A stretch of 64,000 nucleotides of DNA. Source: Caecitellus pseudoparvulus (taxonomy: Eukaryota > Bigyra: Bicosoecida). The notes beneath the pieces are model-generated. The model had not been told where the DNA came from and made no database searches. It was given only the letters and a program-made list of their open reading frames with translations. Position numbers and translations under genes: made by a program. Where the stretch lies: contig CBFFRQ010000055.1 in assembly GCA_965644315.1 (NCBI GenBank), positions 1 through 64,000 on the forward strand. Direction: 5' to 3'. This document shows, in pieces, positions 46,502-55,869 of this stretch. Each line of letters opens with the position of its first letter. Position 1 is the first letter of the stretch.

Positions 46502-48490
46502 TCACTTCTTGCGCCCCTTCTTGCGCCCCTTCTTGCGCCCCTTCTTGCTCTTTTTCTTCCCAGCTGCCAATGCCACTGCCAGCTCCTCCAGGGGGTTGCT
46601 GGGCAAGAACATGGCAGGCGCCGCGACACTGGGCGCGCCAGACGCCCCACCCGTCACGTCCATCTGATGCATGCCTGCTGGAACGAAGGGGGCCTTGCTG
46701 CTCTTGCCCTTGCCCTTGCCCTTGCTCGCTGCGGTGGAGGGGCGGGCGGAAGCAGAGCGAGGACTGGTGGAGGGCCGCCCCCCGCCACCGCCAGCACTCT
46801 CGGCGCGAGCTGCCGCGTCCGCCGCTTGCAGCTGCATCAGGTGGTAGTCTGGACTGATGCGTTTCACGGCGCTGGGCGTCATGGTCATGGCGCGCTCCAC
46901 CGCCGCCCGGCTCACCCGGAAACCAGTGCGGTGGAACACCGCCAGGGCCTCATCCACATCGTGCTGGGTGGAGCTGGCTGCCGTCTGGGCTGCCTCCTGC
47001 TCCGCCGCCACCATCATGGCTGCCTCCAGAGGCGTCAGGCTAGCTGCAGTGGCGGTGGAGGGGCGGGTGGACAGCATGCCGGCGCCCCAGCTCTGGCTGG
47101 CGACGCGCTCAGTGTACTTGGGGGGGAGATCACCCCCCCCCGGTCCACCCCTGCTGCGCGGCGAGCGCTTCGCAGAGCTGCGCGCGGAGCCTTTGCCGCC
47201 AGCTGGCTTGCGGGGCACGGTGGGGGCGGCAGTGGCCAGGGCGGGGTCCAGGCCTCCTCGGAACACCGGGTCGGGCTTGCGCTGCCGGAACACAGGCGTC
47301 GCGATGGCCCTGGCGGGGAAGCGCTGCCCAGCCCCCACGCCGCCATCTGGCGCAGAGAAGGCGTCCAGCTCACCGCCCTCCTGGCTCACTGTCACGGTGA
47401 GCGGGGGCAGACCCACGCCGCCGCCGCCGCCGCCCAACTGGGCAGAGTCCCCCCCTCCCCACGTGCCCGACCCGACGGTCGGCAGCCCAGCTGCGGCCCC
47501 CGGTGTGCGCGCCCTCGGGGAGGCCGTCCGAGCCCCTGCAGCGGCAGTGCTGCCACGGGGCACCACGACCGGCACTCGCAGGCGCTGTCTGTGCAGGGCA
47601 GCAGAGGTGTCTGCTGTGCCCACAGAGCCCATGGAGGCTATGGAGGCGGCGGTGACGGGGCGGGCAGCCTGGGGCGCGAAGTCTGTCCGGCGAGCGGTGC
47701 GTGGCCCGCCTGTGCTGGGGCGCTGGCTGGGGGTGGGCGGGGGCGTGCGCCGCTCCTCGCCGTCGCTGTCGGAGTCCAGGTGGGCTCGGTGCACTGCAGC
47801 CATGGTGTCTGCCAGGCCTGCCCTGCCAGGGGCCTCCATGGCGCCGGAAATGCCCGCTGCGAAGGTCATGCCCGCCGCCGTGGTGGAGGTGAGGGGGCGG
47901 CGCCGGTTCTCGATGCGCCGTGTCACCTCCTGCTCCAGCGAGCCCTTGGAGCGCTGCCAGGCGGCCAGCGCCCGCTGCATGGAAGCGTCGTTGCGGGCCA
48001 TGACCACTTCCTCCTCGCGGTACTGCTGCCACCTCGCGTTCATGCGGTCCTCGGCGGGCGTCTCTGGCACGTAGTGCACGTAGCCGGCGGCTGTGCGGGG
48101 GCGTGCCGCGGTCGCTGCGACCGCTGAGCTTTGCCTGCGAGCTCCCGCCGCCGCAGCCAGACTCCGGTGGTGCAGCTGCCACTTCACGACTGAGCCTGCC
48201 AGCACTGCGCTTTCTGGGTCGGTCTTGCCCCGCAGCTCTGCGCTGGCGACGCGCTGGGCGTGGGAGGACAGGAGGTCCCGGGTTCGGTAGCGTTTCAAGG
48301 CGTCTCCCCGCGGGACCGGCTCCACGAATGAGCGGGGGATGAGGGAGGCATGGTGGTCCAGCTCGCTCTCCAGGGTGGTTTCCCACGCAGAGACGCGCCG
48401 GGGTGCGGATGAGCTGACGGGGCGCCCCCTCTCGGGGCCGGCATAGTTGCCAGCCCGCGTGGGTGGCAGCACCAGCGTTTTGGTTGCCAT
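46502..48490 (-). CDS. Unknown basic, low-complexity protein with KKGR tail
   Basis: Single exon of 662 residues if started at MATKTLVLPP (48490); the open frame continues upstream to 48679 but with unlike composition. Two stretches look ordered: about 20-80 (AWETTLESELDHHASLIPRSFVEPVPRGDALKRYRTRDLLSS) and about 105-170 (YVHYVPETPAEDRMNARWQQYREEE...QRALAAWQRSKGSLEQEVTRRIENRRR), plus a helical block near the end with HDVDEALAVFHRTGF...SPDYHLMQLQ. The rest is Ala/Pro/Gly/Arg-rich. It ends in KKKSKKGRKKGRKKGRKK, made by a 12-bp tandem repeat. No known family recognised; nuclear or microtubule association would fit the charge but is speculation. Confidence 0.6.
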   Translation of the reverse strand: MATKTLVLPPTRAGNYAGPERGRPVSSSAPRRVSAWETTLESELDHHASLIPRSFVEPVPRGDALKRYRTRDLLSSHAQRVASAELRGKTDPESAVLAGSVVKWQLHHRSLAAAAGARRQSSAVAATAARPRTAAGYVHYVPETPAEDRMNARWQQYREEEVVMARNDASMQRALAAWQRSKGSLEQEVTRRIENRRRPLTSTTAAGMTFAAGISGAMEAPGRAGLADTMAAVHRAHLDSDSDGEERRTPPPTPSQRPSTGGPRTARRTDFAPQAARPVTAASIASMGSVGTADTSAALHRQRLRVPVVVPRGSTAAAGARTASPRARTPGAAAGLPTVGSGTWGGGDSAQLGGGGGGVGLPPLTVTVSQEGGELDAFSAPDGGVGAGQRFPARAIATPVFRQRKPDPVFRGGLDPALATAAPTVPRKPAGGKGSARSSAKRSPRSRGGPGGGDLPPKYTERVASQSWGAGMLSTRPSTATAASLTPLEAAMMVAAEQEAAQTAASSTQHDVDEALAVFHRTGFRVSRAAVERAMTMTPSAVKRISPDYHLMQLQAADAAARAESAGGGGGRPSTSPRSASARPSTAASKGKGKGKSSKAPFVPAGMHQMDVTGGASGAPSVAAPAMFLPSNPLEELAVALAAGKKKSKKGRKKGRKKGRKK
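46505..46546 (-). repeat. 12-bp tandem repeat coding KKGR
   Basis: CTTCTTGCGCCC occurs three times in a row and begins a fourth copy (plus strand), encoding the Lys-Lys-Gly-Arg repeats at the C-terminus of the minus-strand protein. The repeat ends exactly at the stop codon. Confidence 0.9.
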
Positions 48491-49048
48491 GGTGCAAGCG
48501 GCCGACCAGAGATGCACGCCGTGCAGGCGGCACGCAGTGGAGTGAGAGGAGCCTGAGTGTTTGTTTTGTGGGATGGCCAGGAGCAGGGGGCTGGGGCTAG
48601 GGCCGGCGGGGAAAGGGGGGCTCGGCAGCACTTGTTGTTTCGAGCGCCTCGCAAGCTTGGCAGGGTTGCGGCACAGCACACAACCCTCTGCGCGCCGTCA
48701 AGAGAAGACACCCGATAGCTTATCACCTGTATTGCTCCGCTTGCTCCTTGTGCCGCCTGACGCGTCTGCCGTCTGTCGCTGCACGGGACGAAGGGGCGCA
48801 GGCGGCTCCGCCGTCGCCTTCGGAGCTTGCTGGCCCTGCCACAGCACCGCGAAGTCAGTGCAGCCAGCGATTGCTGGAGTCGAAGTAGGGCCCACACCTT
48901 GTACATGTACGTCTGTGCAGCCCTTGCTTGCGCCATGAGCGCTGCCCGCAAGGCGCAGCACGCACGGGGGCGCGGCCACGAATCTGCGGAAATCACTCTT
49001 GCCGAAGCTTCCACGTGCCCTGCCGCTTGTGTGCAGCAAGGGCGCAAC
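48491..49048. other. 558-bp divergent intergenic region
   Basis: Lies between the start of the unknown basic protein (-) and the TPR protein (+). An in-frame upstream ATG at 48938 could extend the TPR protein by 37 residues, but that stretch lacks TPR features. A reverse GCGGAAAT (related to the CAATTTCCGC motif) occurs near 48986. No RNA gene or further exon seen. Confidence 0.4.
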
Positions 49049-50214
49049 ATGGCACGCCCCCAAGCCCCTGAAGTAGATGCCCTGGCAGTGGCTGAGCAGC
49101 ACCGCAAGGCCGGCAACACAGCCTTCGTCAAGAAGGACTTCCCCACAGCGCTCACCGCATATTCGACGGGTCTGCAGCACAACCCAGCTTGCCATGTGCG
49201 TGCACCGAGCAGCCGTGGCGTGAGGGCCACCCAGTCCCCGCCACCCACACGCTCCACCTCGCGCAGCTGCTGCTTGGCAACCGCTCCGCAGTGCACGCAC
49301 AGCTCGGAGACTTCGCAGCTGCCCTGGCAGACGCTGACGCTGCGGCAGCTGCCAAGCCGGACTGGCCCAAAGCCCACGTCCGCCGGGCTCTGGCGCTGCA
49401 GGGCCAGGGCCAGTGGCGGGAAGCAGAGCGCGCTCTCGTCGCGGCGCAGGCACTGGACCCCACCTCGGCCTACATCGCGCAGCAACTGGCCAGTGTGCGG
49501 AGCAAGGCCGTCGCTGCGACGCTGCAGGCGCCGTGTGCGACGCTGCACGACTTCCGGACGCTCTTCGCGTCCCTCACGGACGTGCGCCTGAGGCTGGCCA
49601 CACTGGCGACCTTCTGGAACACTGCCAGCCCCAGCACGCGCCACGCCATCTTCGCACAACTGCTGGGGCTGCTGGCGGGCGGCCAGGACGGGGCCTCCTC
49701 CTCAGCGCCGTCCTCCGCGGCGGCATCCGGCGGCGGGGACGCGGTCCCCGCCACCTCCGTGCCCCTGGACGCCAGTGCTGTGCCTCACAGCGCCATGCGA
49801 CCCCTGCCCATGCACAACTACGCTGACGTCAGCGTGCCAGAGCAGTGGGTGGCTTTCTTCACGGATTTGGAGGCTGCGCAGCAGCTGGCCCTGTTTGAGG
49901 CGGCGTGGGGCCTCACCAGCCCTGCCGAGCAGACCCTCATCGTGAACGACTTCAAATTCTTCTTCGGGTCTGCCGGCAGTGCTGGCGGGGTGCCAGGCAT
50001 GGTGCGGTTGGCCGGTTCGGACAAGGCGCCCCCTGTGACGCTGCCCCTGACTCCTGCCATGGCGGCAGAAGCGTCGTCGGGGCGGGGCGGACCAGGGTCT
50101 GCCGCGAGCCAGGCGGCCGCAGTGGCGCTGGGTGCGCCAGAAGGCGGCACGTTGGCGTTGGATGAGACGGGCCAGTACTGGGAGTACACAGCGCCCGCCA
50201 CTGCTGCACAATGA
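49049..50214 (+). CDS. TPR protein, co-chaperone-like
   Basis: Exons 49049-49195 and 49267-50214, phase 0, 364 residues. The N-terminal 110 residues form three TPR motifs of the type found in HSP70/HSP90 co-chaperones: AEQHRKAGNTAFVKKDFPTAL, LLLGNRSAVHAQLGDFAAALADADAA and PKAHVRRALALQGQGQWREAE. Splicing joins the first two exactly at the usual loop. The NR and KAHVRR positions match residues of the carboxylate clamp that binds EEVD tails; full clamp occupancy was not checked. The C-terminal half (FRTLFASLTDVRLRLATLATFWN... and EQWVAFFTDLEAAQQLALFEAAW) is helical and I do not recognise it, so this is not a standard STI1, TOM70 or FKBP. Confidence 0.78.
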
Positions 50215-50357
50215 AGTAAGTCGTAGAGCATGAGGTTCACGGTTGTCCCATTTGCATTGTGGCACTGCAGAGTGTCCTTTGTCCCGCCTTCCTTGCAAAC
50301 GGTGCAGTTAGTGTCGTGCGGAAATTGGGCCCAGGCCATGTCGTGCTCCTCTGGGCC

Positions 50358-52328
50358 ATGAACTGGCGCACGGCTGCAGCACAGAGGCTGGCACTGCTCG
50401 TGGCTTGCATCGGTAGCCTCGTTGGGTGTCATCCCCCTCCCCCACGCCCCTTGCACTTCCCGTTGCTCCGAGCAAGGGCGCAGGCGCCTGGTCAGGGGAT
50501 CGGCGCAGACTGCACGCCCCTTGCCGCACATGCAAGGCAAGGCGCCAGCATACGAGGCACAGGTGCAGTGGGTGGACATGGAGGTGGCTGTGTTGTCCCT
50601 GTCGCCCAGTTCCCTGCGCGCACGCCCCAAGACGCCGACCAGCTCACCGCCGACGAGACACCTGGTGCTTTGATGCGGGAGCTGGGCGCCCTGCACGGCA
50701 GCCAGGAGCTGGGGTACTTCTACACGTACTTGTGGGTGGGCGCACCAGCACAACGTGTCAGTGTCATCGTGGACACGGGATCATTTCTGAGCGCCTGGCC
50801 CTGTGCTGGCTGCCGCAGCTGCGGCACCCGGCACTTGGATGCTCCTTTCAACACCACAGCCAGCAGCTCCGCCGAGCTGCTGCGCTGCAGCAGCCAAGAG
50901 GCGTCTGGCAGGGCGGGCGGAGAAGGGTCGTGTCCCCCTGGAACGCTCTGCCGTGAAGGCAGGTGCACGTACAGTGTGCGGTTCGGCGAGGGCAGCTCCA
51001 TCGCCGGCAGCTTGTGGTCCGACACCGTGCGACTGGGGGAGGCCGCCGACATGCCCCGAGGGAGCGCCCCCGCCGTGCGGCACACCTTTGGCTGCCATAC
51101 AGAAGAGACTGCCCAGTTCCTGGACCAGGCAGCCTCCGGCATTATGGGGCTATCGCGCCGGGCGTCGCGCACTCAGCTGCCCAGCGAGGCGTTTGCCAGC
51201 GGGGCCATTCCGCGCCCCACATACACGCTGTGCGCTGCCACCCAAGGCGGCCAGCTGTCCATGGGACTGCCTGTACAGTGCCCTGTCGGCTCTGAGAATT
51301 GCTTGTCCCTGGACACCCTGCCGAATGCGCGGGGGCGCCTCGCTGTGCGGCTGGCAGCCGTTTCCTTGCTGCCTGCGTCACCAAGCAGCCAGGCGCACGG
51401 CATTGTGGACAGCTCACTCAGCTTGGCAGTGGACCAGGCTGAGCTTGCGTCTGGGAAGGGGGTCATCGTGGACAGCGGGAACACGTTCTCCTTCCTACAC
51501 AGCGGGCTGTGGCGACAACTCACCAAGCAGCTGCAAGAAGCCGCCGTGGCCGCGTGCAGCGCAGGGGCGCTGGCACCCGGCACGTGCACCGTGGTCCCTC
51601 CAGCAACGGTGTGGGCTGCCCGTTCCCCCCTCTGCCTGCGCGTCCCGAGGCCGCGTGGCGCAGAGGGAGGCCTTGATGCCTCCCATCATGAGCCGCTTCC
51701 TGCCGCCGTCGCAGCGGCGCTCCCTGCCATCTCCCTTGGACTTGGACGGCACGGGGAGCACCTCGTCCTCCCTCCTTCAACATACTTTTACAAGTTGACG
51801 CGCCGGGGCGCGGACCGAGCCGGCGCTGGCGCACCGCTTGGCGATGCGACAGGGGTGGGCGGAGTGTGGTGCGTCGGAGTTTTCGACGCGGGCGGAAGCA
51901 AGCCCCGCACGGTGCTGGGCGGCAACTTGCTCGCAAACATTGCGCTCACAGTTGATACATTGACGGGGGAGGCATCCCTTCGTGCCCCAGCGGCGTGCGG
52001 GGGCGCTGCCACGAATAGAACAACTGGTGCGCCACTGATCGTGCGTGGCACAGAAGCCTCGGAGAATCGAACGCAGACTGGCGGTGGGGCGGCAGGGCCG
52101 AGCCACTCTCCGCCTCTCCCGCACACGCACTCAGGCACCCCCGCCGCCGAGCGAGGCCCTGCATCACCAGCCTTCGTCTGGCTGTTGGCTTTCATGCTGT
52201 GCTTCCTCTCGTGCGCTGCACTGGCGACGGCAGCATCGGCAGGAGTCTGTCACCGACAGCGTGGAGCCATGCCTGCCTCACTTGATGCTGATGTGCAAGA
52301 ACTCCGCCGCCCTGAGGCTGGCGTGTAG
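50358..52328 (+). CDS. Membrane-anchored A1 aspartic protease, plasmepsin V/ASP5-like
   Basis: Single open exon of 656 residues from MNWRT, which begins a hydrophobic signal segment; an intron inside the N-terminal 100 residues cannot be excluded. Catalytic motifs are VIVDTGSF in the first lobe and VIVDSGNTFSF in the second. Right after DTG is WPCAGCRSCGTRHLDAPFN...LLRC, the Cys-rich insert characteristic of plasmepsin V, ASP5 and their relatives, and the first lobe carries an additional Cys-rich insertion (CPPGTLCREGRC). It ends with a membrane helix (about 617-640, FVWLLAFMLCFLSCAALA) and a short cytosolic tail, as in ER/Golgi-resident proteases of this class. The residue after DTG is S and after DSG is N. 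Substrates unknown. Confidence 0.82.
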   Translation: MNWRTAAAQRLALLVACIGSLVGCHPPPPRPLHFPLLRARAQAPGQGIGADCTPLAAHARQGASIRGTGAVGGHGGGCVVPVAQFPARTPQDADQLTADETPGALMRELGALHGSQELGYFYTYLWVGAPAQRVSVIVDTGSFLSAWPCAGCRSCGTRHLDAPFNTTASSSAELLRCSSQEASGRAGGEGSCPPGTLCREGRCTYSVRFGEGSSIAGSLWSDTVRLGEAADMPRGSAPAVRHTFGCHTEETAQFLDQAASGIMGLSRRASRTQLPSEAFASGAIPRPTYTLCAATQGGQLSMGLPVQCPVGSENCLSLDTLPNARGRLAVRLAAVSLLPASPSSQAHGIVDSSLSLAVDQAELASGKGVIVDSGNTFSFLHSGLWRQLTKQLQEAAVAACSAGALAPGTCTVVPPATVWAARSPLCLRVPRPRGAEGGLDASHHEPLPAAVAAALPAISLGLGRHGEHLVLPPSTYFYKLTRRGADRAGAGAPLGDATGVGGVWCVGVFDAGGSKPRTVLGGNLLANIALTVDTLTGEASLRAPAACGGAATNRTTGAPLIVRGTEASENRTQTGGGAAGPSHSPPLPHTHSGTPAAERGPASPAFVWLLAFMLCFLSCAALATAASAGVCHRQRGAMPASLDADVQELRRPEAGV

Positions 52329-52465
52329 CACAGCGAGCGCACTCGTTGCCAGTGCAGGTGGGGCTCTCGGCGGCGCCCTCGTGGCACAGGCTTTGCATTG
52401 CACAACAGGCGCATTCCTGTGCTGCACACACTCAGCGAAGATTAATGCAGACGCGGCTCAGCCCA

Positions 52466-54280
52466 TCAGGGGGCGAAGGCTTCTTCACAACAGCTCGTCG
52501 CGCTGCTGACGGCACGAGGGCGCTTGGTGCCGCCAAGTGGCAGCTCCTCGACAGAACCCTGCTTCTTGAATGCTTTGGCGTGCTTCGCCCAGTTGGAGCG
52601 AGTGAAATACTTGGGGCAGGGCGGGTGCCGGCGGCTGCCCTGGCGGCACTTCGGGTTGCACGTGTGGGAAAAGCCAAAGCAGAACTTCCACTGGTTGTCG
52701 TCACAGGAGTGCACGGAGCGCCCTTCGAAGTGCACAGGCTTCGTCCGAGTGATACAGGTGGCCAGCACCCCTGCAGACGGCAGGCTGACGATGCGGGCCC
52801 GGGTGCACACGCTGCACACCTCGAAGGCCTGCCTGAAGGCCTGCCATGTCATGCGTTGCTCCGCACACTCTGGCGCCAGCACGTGAGGCAGCGCCTTTGC
52901 GGCCATGCGCCGCACCGCTGCGACAGCCGTCGGTGACACCCGTTTACGAGGGCTATCTGGGCTCTTGGATGGGACGGTGGGGTCCCGCGTCGGGCAGTGA
53001 GCTGACCATGTGCTTGATGTGCGCACGATGGGTGACGGGCCACCTGCAACGTCCTCGACGTTAGACATGACTGACGCTGGTGCAGGCGGGGGGCAGTGGA
53101 GAAAGGAGTCCTTCACGACCTTTCCACCCATTGGGGGTCCAGCAGATGTCTGCATGGCCGCGCGCAGAGCGGCGCCGACCTGCAAGGCGCTCGCTGGCAC
53201 TTGCCGCCGCTTCGTACCGCGTGGAAACGTCGTTACTAGCCCTGGCGGCGGCGAAGTCACCGCCTGAGGCAAGTGGAAGGCGCCGCCTGCCGTCATGAAC
53301 CGCCGCCATGTGTCCTGGTTGCTACGCAGCAGGGGTGGGCCGTGCACAAGCGCGAGTGCCGTCAAGCCCAGGGCGTCCAGCGCCAGTTGTGGCTCGCCAG
53401 GTGCACTGGCGATGCCCTCAGCATCGGTGGCCGCAAAAGGCAACGCATACGCCTCGAAGAGCTCCCGCAGCAGCACATCTGAGCAGCCCAGCATGGCTTC
53501 CGTGAACTCGTTGGGCTTGAGGTCCAGGCTGGCTTGCAGCATGCCGCGCGGCAACGTGCCGTGCCCAGAAGTGTGTGGCGCTGGCATGTGCGGCTCGCCG
53601 GTGTGCAGCGTCGCCGAAGCTCCTTGCAGGGAGCCCCAGCCGCCCCCACCTGCCATGTGCAGGGAACCAGGGGGCACGTTCATGTCCTGCATGAAGGTAT
53701 GGGGGTGCAGCCCCCTTGGCTCCTTCAATGGCCGGCTGGGGAGCGCATGCACATGCGAGTTCATGTGGTGAGGCTGGGTGGCAGGAGCAAGTGGCCACTG
53801 ACCAGCGGTTGCTTCCCGGGCCCACGCAGAGGGCGCTTCACCCCAAGCCCGCTGGTGGGGATACCCCCCACATGGTCTGGCACTCTGCCACACCTGCATG
53901 GGCGGGCGCGCTTGCACTGCCGTGGGCGGCGCAGGCCTGTGCCCGGCGCACTCTTGGCTTTGCCCCGCAAATTGAGCTACGGCCGGCCGGGGCTGCGCTG
54001 CAACGTGCGGAGGCGGGCCAGGAAGCCCGAATCCACGCATTGGGGGCGCAGGTCTTGCATGGAAGGCCCGCTGGTGCAGGTGCTGGGGTGCCTGGTGAGC
54101 TCGTGCGGGTGCAAGACAAGGCCAGGTGGCGCCTGGGTCCGCTGGTGATGCACCGCCACCGCCACAGCGCACGCCGGGCATGAACGCCACAGCAGGGGCG
54201 CCAATGCCACTATGAAGTACCCAAGAGTGTCCTTTGGGTGGGGCTTCCGCGTGGAGCGGCGTGGGGGTGACGAGAGCCAT
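52466..54280 (-). CDS. Unknown protein with Cys/His-rich C-terminal domain
   Basis: Single exon of 604 residues from MALVTPTPLH; the frame is open upstream to 54700 but that part is GC-biased filler. Residues 1-230 are Pro/His/Ala/Gly-rich. A short ordered block follows (about 245-320, SDVLLRELFEAYALPF...LALDALGLTALALVHGP). The last 115 residues hold a dense set of Cys and His (CSVCTRAR, CITRTKPVHFEGRSVHSC, WKFCFGFSHTCNPKC, HPPCPKYF) suggesting a zinc-binding fold, and then a basic end (SNWAKHAKAFKKQ). I do not recognise the family. A DNA- or RNA-binding role would fit the layout but is inference. Confidence 0.6.
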   Translation of the reverse strand: MALVTPTPLHAEAPPKGHSWVLHSGIGAPAVAFMPGVRCGGGGASPADPGATWPCLAPARAHQAPQHLHQRAFHARPAPPMRGFGLPGPPPHVAAQPRPAVAQFAGQSQECAGHRPAPPTAVQARPPMQVWQSARPCGGYPHQRAWGEAPSAWAREATAGQWPLAPATQPHHMNSHVHALPSRPLKEPRGLHPHTFMQDMNVPPGSLHMAGGGGWGSLQGASATLHTGEPHMPAPHTSGHGTLPRGMLQASLDLKPNEFTEAMLGCSDVLLRELFEAYALPFAATDAEGIASAPGEPQLALDALGLTALALVHGPPLLRSNQDTWRRFMTAGGAFHLPQAVTSPPPGLVTTFPRGTKRRQVPASALQVGAALRAAMQTSAGPPMGGKVVKDSFLHCPPPAPASVMSNVEDVAGGPSPIVRTSSTWSAHCPTRDPTVPSKSPDSPRKRVSPTAVAAVRRMAAKALPHVLAPECAEQRMTWQAFRQAFEVCSVCTRARIVSLPSAGVLATCITRTKPVHFEGRSVHSCDDNQWKFCFGFSHTCNPKCRQGSRRHPPCPKYFTRSNWAKHAKAFKKQGSVEELPLGGTKRPRAVSSATSCCEEAFAP

Positions 54281-54828
54281 GGCTCTCGGCGGCAAGCTTC
54301 GTGCTGAGGAAAAATTGGCCTCACCGCGCTGGTGGGCGCATGAACAAGCCGCGGACTCGCTGCAGCTCGTGGGCGACTGGGGATGGTGAGAGGGCGTCCT
54401 GTGCAGGATGGTAGGCTGTTGGAGTGGAGGGGGCGGTCGGCGGTGCGTCGGATTTGCCTGAAGGGGGGGAGTGTGACGCCGCCCGAGCGGCGTCCGCCAA
54501 GTGTGCAGCTGAAACGCCCCCGCCTCCTCCTCGCGCTGACGAGCGAGAGATAGCGAGGGGTGCCAGGCGCTGCCGCATGCGCATGGGGGGCTCGCGCAGG
54601 CCCACCGGCAAGCGCACAGAGGACAGACGTGTGCACTTTGCACTGTGGCGCTGCACAGACGGCAGCGCCCTCCGTGCAAGGCGTCAGCACCCCGCTCCAC
54701 GTCAGCTTGTCAAACTCTGCTGCGAATGGCACTGCACCACCGCCGCATCCTCCTGCAATTGCCCGAGTATCCCACGCGCCGATCTGGGAGGGAGCAGGGA
54801 ATTGAATGGGTCCTTGAACCGGCAGCCC
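54281..54828. other. 548-bp divergent intergenic region
   Basis: Separates the start codons of the Cys/His-rich protein (-) and SPRTN (+), so it holds both promoters. Frames are open on both strands only because of base composition. No exon, RNA gene or recognisable promoter element seen. Confidence 0.4.
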
Positions 54829-55747
54829 ATGGCTGCCACTGGTGTCTGCGATCCCGAGCTGGAGCTGGTGGACCCCACGCCTGACGTGCGGGCGCTCTTC
54901 CTGGCGTTTGACGAGGCGTTTTTCGGCTCCATCTTGGCGGCAGCCGGTGTCGAGGTCAAGTGGGGCTCCCCGCGCATGACCACCTGCGCAGGCTTGTGTG
55001 TGTACAATGCCAGGGCAGGGCTGTGCTCTGTCAGGCTCTCCCCTGCCCTGCTGCCCATGCGTCCCCGAGCGTGAGTGAGGCGCTGGTGCCTGGCCCAAGC
55101 TCAACGCCACCTGCTCCGCCGCCCGCCACAGGGACACCGTGAACACCCTGCTGCACGAGATGGTGCACGCATACCTGTTCGTGACGCAGCAGAACACAGA
55201 CCACGACGGCCACGGCCCTGCCTTCCTCGCCGAGGCCGCCCGTGTCAACGCTGCCGCCGGCTCCAACATCACAGTGTACCACACCTTCCACGACGAGGTG
55301 AACGTGCACAAGACACACTGGTGGCGCTGCAACGGCCCCTGCTCAAGCCGCCCCCCTTACCACGGCTGGGTCAAGCGCGCCATGAACCGCGCGCCAGGGC
55401 CCAACGACTCCTGGTGGGCACGCCACGCGGCGTCATGTGGCGGCACATTTGTGAAGGTGCGTTCCCCGCCGCCCAAGCCGCCCAAGGCGCGCAAAAAGCG
55501 CGGGGAGAAACGCAAGGCACTGCAGGCTGCTGCTGCTGCTGGCTGCGGTGACCTGCGCGCGTTGCTCGCTGCCCCGCCGGAACCCAAGAAGCAGGCAGCT
55601 GAGGGCACGGGGACACGGAAACCGCAGGCAGCTGCGGCGGGCGGGGAGGGGGGTGACGAGGAGGTGGTGCTCGTGCAGTCTCCAGAGCTGCAGGGCTTGC
55701 CCGCTGGAGACGACAGTGACGACAGCAGCGTCGTGGAGGTGGTGTGA
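54829..55747 (+). CDS. SPRTN: SPRTN/Spartan-like DNA-protein crosslink protease
   Basis: Exons 54829-55070 and 55132-55747, phase 2, 285 residues. SPRTN is a DNA-dependent metalloprotease that clears DNA-protein crosslinks at replication forks. The SprT domain is strongly conserved: LELVDPTPDVRALFLAFDEAFF, WGSPRMTTCAGLC, the zinc site HEMVH (89-93) with the third histidine in DHDGHGPAF, and the zinc-binding subdomain WWRCNGPC...WWARHAASCGG. After about residue 180 the chain is a basic (Lys-rich), then acidic low-complexity tail. I find no VCP-binding SHP box, PCNA-binding PIP box or C-terminal UBZ zinc finger, all present in vertebrate SPRTN. One topoisomerase substrate class of SPRTN, TOP2, is also encoded in this window. 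Confidence 0.93.
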
Positions 55748-55869
55748 CGGCGGGAGTGCGAGACCTAGCCTGCCGCAAATGCAATGCACCTGCCAGCACC
55801 TGCAGTGAAGCGGCTTGCCCCTGCTGTGGCTACTGCCTGCATTATCGTGCCTGGGGCGGGGACTGGAGC

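Noticed and set aside
46496-48127. 543-codon plus-strand frame opposite the unknown basic protein
   Set aside because: Low-complexity Gly/Arg/Ala reading of a GC-rich antisense strand; it has no plausible start context. The minus-strand frame is longer and has ordered blocks, so I prefer it, though that gene too is unassigned.
50565-50616. Possible 48-nt intron near the N-terminus of the aspartic protease
   Set aside because: A GTGCAG...CCCAG pair exists but is shorter than any other intron here and the frame is open without splicing; kept as uninterrupted.
51142-51798. Alternative frames over the aspartic protease
   Set aside because: Shadows of a frame that contains both catalytic DTG/DSG motifs and the diagnostic Cys insert.
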